Positions 22,306-23,993 of a DNA stretch of 23,993 bases are shown here, piece after piece (positions within the stretch are counted from its first letter, which is position 1; every line of letters begins with the position of its first letter). Location: assembly GCA_020540725.1 (NCBI GenBank), contig JAJBSL010000031.1:1-23993 (forward strand). Reading direction: 5' to 3'. The translations under genes were made by a program, and so were the position numbers. Source of the stretch: Lachnospiraceae bacterium EP-SM-12S-S03 (GTDB lineage Bacteria > Bacillota > Clostridia > Lachnospirales > Lachnospiraceae). Below the pieces are notes generated by a model that saw nothing but the letters and a program-made list of their open reading frames with translations, searched no databases and had not been told where the DNA came from.

Positions 22306-22318
22306 ATTATTCAAACTC
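22306..22318. other. Right attachment core within the guaA 3' end
   Basis: ATTATTCAAACTC includes the guaA stop (22307-22309) and last three codons, so integration leaves the protein unchanged. Confidence 0.88.
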
Positions 22319-23848
22319 AATCGTTGCAGGTGGTTTTCCCGTACAATCATAGAGTACTCTATTTACATGTTTTACTTCATTCACAATTCTCGTTGTTACC
22401 TTGCTTAGAACTTCCCAAGGAATCTCTGCTGCCTCGGCTGTCATGAAGTCGCTTGTCATAACGGCACGAAGTGCGATTGCATAATCGTAAGTTCTGAAGT
22501 CACCCATAACACCTACAGAACGCATATTTGTAAGGGCTGCAAAATACTGTCCGATGTTGCGAGCTAATCCTGCTTTCTCGATTTCTTCGCGATAGATTGC
22601 ATCTGCGTCCTGTACAATTTTTACTTTTTCAGCTGTTACTTCACCGATAATGCGAACTGCAAGTCCCGGTCCTGGGAATGGTTGTCTGTATACAAGGTAT
22701 TCCGGAATTCCAAGTTCAAGTCCGGCTTTCCTTACTTCGTCTTTGAAGAGATCACGAAGCGGCTCAATGATTTCTTTGAAATCTACGTAGTCAGGAAGTC
22801 CTCCTACATTGTGGTGACTCTTGATTACCGCTGATTTTCCAAGACCACTTTCGATAACATCCGGGTAAATGGTTCCCTGTACAAGGAAGTCTACAGCGCC
22901 GATTTTCTTTGCTTCTTCTTCAAATACACGAATGAATTCTTCTCCGATGATTTTACGTTTTTCTTCCGGTTCTGTCTTGCCGGCTAATTTATTATAAAAT
23001 CTTTCCTGTGCGTTTACACGGATGAAGTTCAAGTCATAATTTCCATTTGGCCCGAACACTGCCTCTACTTCGTCACCTTCATTTTTACGAAGAAGACCAT
23101 GATCTACGAACACACATGTAAGCTGTTTTCCCACTGCTTTTGAAAGAAGAACAGCTGCTACGGAGGAATCTACTCCACCAGAAAGAGCACAGAGTACTTT
23201 ACCGTCTCCTACTTTTTCACGGATTGCTTCGATGGATTTCTCTACGAAAGAATCCATTTTCCAATCACCCGTACATTCACACACATTATATAAGAAGTTA
23301 TGAAGCATTTTAGAACCTTCCTGTGTATGAAGAACTTCCGGATGGAACTGCACTGCGTAAAGTTTTGCCTCTTCGTTTTCCATTGCAGCCACCGGACAGA
23401 CTGGCGTTGTTGCTGTGATTTTAAATCCTTCCGGCGCTTTTGCAATGTAATCTGTGTGACTCATCCAACAGATCGTGGACTCTGCTACACCATCAAATAA
23501 TTTAGAAGATGCATCTACAGCCACTTCTGTTTTACCATATTCACTTACAGGTGCTGTTGCAACTTCACCGTCTAACAAATATGCCATAAGTTGTGAACCA
23601 TAACAAATTCCGAGAACCGGGATCCCAAGTTCAAGGATTGCTCTCTCATAACGAGGAGATGCTTCATCATATACACTATTTGGTCCACCTGTAAAAATGA
23701 TTCCCTTCGGATTCATTTCTTTTATTTTCTCAAGGCTCAATGTATAAGGATGCACCTCACAATATACATTGCATTCTCTTACTCGCCTTGCAATTAACTG
23801 ATTATACTGTCCACCAAAATCAAGGACAATTACTGTTTCGTTATTCAC
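22307..23848 (-). CDS. guaA: GMP synthase (glutamine-hydrolysing)
   Basis: A 513-residue enzyme that converts XMP to GMP with glutamine and ATP, the last step of guanine nucleotide synthesis. The class I amidotransferase half has C82 (GICYGSQ) with H169 and E171 (VQFHPEV). The synthetase half has the PP-loop SGGVDSS (223-229), then the dimerization domain with [12 protein letters not shown] and the ending [14 protein letters not shown]. Full length for the family. GAGGAGG lies eleven bases before the ATG. The last codons are the integration target of both elements. Confidence 0.98.
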   Translation of the reverse strand: MNNETVIVLDFGGQYNQLIARRVRECNVYCEVHPYTLSLEKIKEMNPKGIIFTGGPNSVYDEASPRYERAILELGIPVLGICYGSQLMAYLLDGEVATAPVSEYGKTEVAVDASSKLFDGVAESTICWMSHTDYIAKAPEGFKITATTPVCPVAAMENEEAKLYAVQFHPEVLHTQEGSKMLHNFLYNVCECTGDWKMDSFVEKSIEAIREKVGDGKVLCALSGGVDSSVAAVLLSKAVGKQLTCVFVDHGLLRKNEGDEVEAVFGPNGNYDLNFIRVNAQERFYNKLAGKTEPEEKRKIIGEEFIRVFEEEAKKIGAVDFLVQGTIYPDVIESGLGKSAVIKSHHNVGGLPDYVDFKEIIEPLRDLFKDEVRKAGLELGIPEYLVYRQPFPGPGLAVRIIGEVTAEKVKIVQDADAIYREEIEKAGLARNIGQYFAALTNMRSVGVMGDFRTYDYAIALRAVMTSDFMTAEAAEIPWEVLSKVTTRIVNEVKHVNRVLYDCTGKPPATIEFE

Positions 23849-23903
23849 AAAAATTTCCTCCTCATGTTTTATTTTTCATTTCATAAATTATTCTGTCACT
23901 TAT

Positions 23904-23932
23904 AGAATATCATTATAACTATAAATGAGCAA
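23904..23932 (-). promoter_or_regulatory. Possible guaA promoter
   Basis: Minus strand TTGCTC (23932-23927), 17 bases, TATTCT (23909-23904) with TGA before the -10. A TATAAT just upstream is an alternative -10 but has no -35. I see no purine riboswitch in the short leader. Confidence 0.35.
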
Positions 23933-23954
23933 GTTCGTGATTTTGCATAAAAGA

Positions 23955-23984
23955 AAGACACCTCGATTCCATGTGTTGTATAAT
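23955..23984 (+). promoter_or_regulatory. Possible promoter of a plus-strand gene right of the window
   Basis: TATAAT at 23979-23984 with AAGACA 18 bases upstream. A gene beyond 23993 would be needed to confirm it. Confidence 0.25.
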
Positions 23985-23993
23985 GAAAGTGCC

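Larger units (their letters stand above)
10726..22318. mobile_element. Element A: integrative mobilizable element at guaA
   Basis: Bounded by cores at 10726 and 22306, with its own arm-type repeats (ATTGTCA pairs, 11 bp apart) at 10841 and 22230. The backbone runs in the same order as element B. Cargo lies left of the relaxase and is a restriction-modification and nuclease block plus vsr. No conjugation machinery is visible. Confidence 0.88.

Noticed and set aside
361..22318. Conjugation (type IV secretion) genes or a CRISPR array
   Set aside because: No VirB4, VirD4 or other mating-pair proteins are encoded, and no array of regularly spaced repeats is present; only short paired repeats at the ends.
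23849..23993. Guanine riboswitch in the guaA leader
   Set aside because: The conserved purine-aptamer core and the stem-loop pairs are not present in this short leader.

Overview
The window reads as low-GC Firmicutes DNA, most likely from a gut Lachnospiraceae-type Clostridium relative. The protein styles, AGGAGG ribosome sites and sigma-A type promoters fit this; the organism itself cannot be fixed from the sequence. The only housekeeping gene is guaA (GMP synthase, minus strand, right end). Everything from about 361 to 22318 is two integrated mobile elements lying in tandem at the 3' end of guaA.

Three copies of a 13-bp core (ATTATTCAAACTC, the last codons and stop of guaA) sit at 361-373, 10726-10738 and 22306-22318. 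They delimit element B (left, about 10.4 kb) and element A (right, about 11.6 kb). Each element has the same backbone in the same order: XRE regulator (plus strand), then on the minus strand excisionase, tyrosine integrase, ribbon-helix-helix protein, RepA-like RecA-fold ATPase, a small conserved protein, an oriT-like block and a MOBV relaxase. No type IV secretion genes are visible, so they look like integrative mobilizable elements (IMEs) that depend on a helper. The two backbones are homologous but diverged, and only the oriT block stays strongly alike at DNA level.

Cargo differs. Element A carries a defence block: an HTH-fused C5 methyltransferase, an Eco47II/Sau96I-type restriction endonuclease, an OLD-like ATPase-TOPRIM protein and a second C5 methyltransferase in one tight operon, plus a divergent vsr gene. 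Element B carries a ParE/RelE-Phd/YefM toxin-antitoxin pair, an EcsC-like protein with an EF-hand loop, a two-gene unit (membrane protein plus RNase D-like exonuclease) and a DUF6414-like gene lying between two diverged copies of the element's left end.

The most notable non-coding finding is a predicted short plus-strand RNA in both elements (about 8072-8148 and 19906-19975). Each has a well-spaced promoter and an intrinsic terminator and runs antisense to the RHH-repA junction, where the mRNA can fold into long inverted repeats. This resembles plasmid copy-number countertranscripts. A second point is that about 90 bp of element A's right end, including its arm-type repeat and the guaA terminator, is repeated just left of the leftmost core. 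That suggests either a third element remnant or a terminator-carrying element end.
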